In this document: positions 47,432-47,894 of the stretch, piece after piece
How positions within the stretch are numbered: the stretch's first letter is position 1
How the letters are laid out: each line of letters opens with the position of its first letter
Program-made: the position numbers and the translations under genes
Origin: a virus
Virus record (IMG/VR): IMGVR_UViG_3300029944_000016
Span: 1-47,894 of that record
Strand: one strand, 5' to 3'
DNA: 47,894 nt
The notes under the pieces: model-generated
Seen by the model: only the letters and a program-made list of their open reading frames with translations
The model's database searches: none
What the model was told of the DNA's origin: nothing

Positions 47432-47894
47432 ACTAAACCTCTCTTTTTATCTTCACTCCAGATTTGTCCTGGGTGACGTCTCAACCACAATAGGTTACCA
47501 ATCTCTAGAAATTCCTTATCTGAATATCCATAGGCTTCATACATTCCTAATACATGATTATACACATCATCAGGTTTCATGTCAACTATAATCTCATTAA
47601 AATGCTTTAAATAGTGTGTGTGTGTTAGTTTATCAGCTTCTTCTACACGCCCTTGCAGTCTAAGAGTCTTAGTAAGTCCTGGTATATTATCACCAGCATC
47701 CCCTATAAGTATCTGCCTGTAGAAACTAATCATAGCTTCATCTTCAGTTACTAGTGATATTACCTTACTTGTTAGGTGGTAGTGTAGTCCTGGAACCATT
47801 TTAAAGTCTTTATCTAGTGAGCATATTATTGTACGCTCATAACTTCCAGTAGTCCTAAAAGATTCCATTTGGTGTATAGTAAGTGAATCATCTG
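47428..47894 (-). CDS. 5'-3' exonuclease (FEN/T7 gp6-like), C-terminal part; continues from position 536
   Basis: The minus-strand frame enters from the other end of the window; bases 47768-47894 duplicate 1-127. IICSLDKDFKMVPGLHYHL carries the second acidic metal site, and GDAGDNIPGL is the helix-3-turn-helix that grips DNA. The internal ATG at 47868 is not the true start: it lies about 145 codons inside the gene. The stop at 47428 overlaps the next start. Joined with 1-536 the protein is about 291 aa. Confidence 0.9.
   Translation of the reverse strand, partial: DDSLTIHQMESFRTTGSYERTIICSLDKDFKMVPGLHYHLTSKVISLVTEDEAMISFYRQILIGDAGDNIPGLTKTLRLQGRVEEADKLTHTHYLKHFNEIIVDMKPDDVYNHVLGMYEAYGYSDKEFLEIGNLLWLRRHPGQIWSEDKKRGLV
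47768..47894. repeat. Terminal overlap, copy 2 (circular closure)
   Basis: Exact copy of bases 1-127; see that entry. Removing one copy leaves a 47,767-bp circle. Confidence 0.95.

Noticed and set aside
1-47894. Integrated prophage or temperate phage
   Set aside because: The ends overlap to make a circle, and no integrase, excisionase or CI-type repressor was found.

Overview
The window is one complete, circularly closed tailed-phage genome. Its last 127 bases repeat its first 127 exactly, so the unique length is 47,767 bp. It is AT-rich and densely packed, with many ATGA and TAATG stop/start overlaps. The virion genes point to a podovirus. There is a P22-type 705-aa portal, products resembling P22 gp4 and gp10, and a gpT-like major capsid protein. 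Replication is T7-like: a family A polymerase, a fused primase-helicase and a flap-type 5'-3' exonuclease. I found no single-subunit RNA polymerase, integrase, lysogeny repressor, tRNA or CRISPR array. The phage is therefore probably lytic and uses host sigma70 RNA polymerase, which fits the many good -35/-10 boxes. The host is probably a Gram-negative, AT-rich bacterium. The architecture resembles LUZ24-like podoviruses, but that placement is an inference.

Layout. Leftward (minus-strand) early genes run from about 16.3 kb down to 1, then continue through the contig joint from 47.9 kb to 42.7 kb. They begin with a string of very small genes (16.3-11.3 kb), several encoding secreted or membrane peptides, plus a ClpP-like protein. 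Next come primase-helicase, DNA polymerase and a possible single-strand binding protein. Inside this replication block lie three host-type stress genes in a row: PrkA (YeaG) kinase, YeaH (DUF444) and SpoVR (YcgB), followed by a second, membrane-anchored ClpP-like protein. After the 5'-3' exonuclease, which spans the contig joint, the block ends with a phosphoesterase, a PD-(D/E)XK-like nuclease, a DnaQ-like exonuclease, a YopX protein, a HAD phosphatase, a purine-dNTP diphosphohydrolase-like protein and small genes.

The control region (16.3-19.4 kb) has AT-rich tandem repeats, GTCACTRT iteron-like sites and two look-alike leftward promoters. It also holds a short rightward regulatory operon (Zn-finger protein, Fis-like HTH protein), a candidate structured RNA of about 275 nt with its own promoter and terminator, a second nested-stem element, and a strong promoter followed within 45 nt by a terminator just ahead of the late genes. 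That last arrangement resembles late-gene antitermination.

Rightward late genes (19.4-42.6 kb) are: GTA-type 3TM holin-like protein, TerS, TerL, portal, a GroES-like co-chaperonin, scaffold, decoration-like protein, capsid, fibre-like proteins, gp4/gp10-like tail-neck proteins, a glycine-rich tail fibre, a gp13-like protein, four ejection or internal virion proteins (the last with two peptidoglycan-hydrolase-like domains), endolysin and holin. A terminator at 42.65 kb separates them from the converging leftward genes.

The most unusual content is the complete prkA-yeaH-spoVR set inside a phage replication operon, and the cluster of structured RNA and promoter elements at 18.3-19.4 kb.
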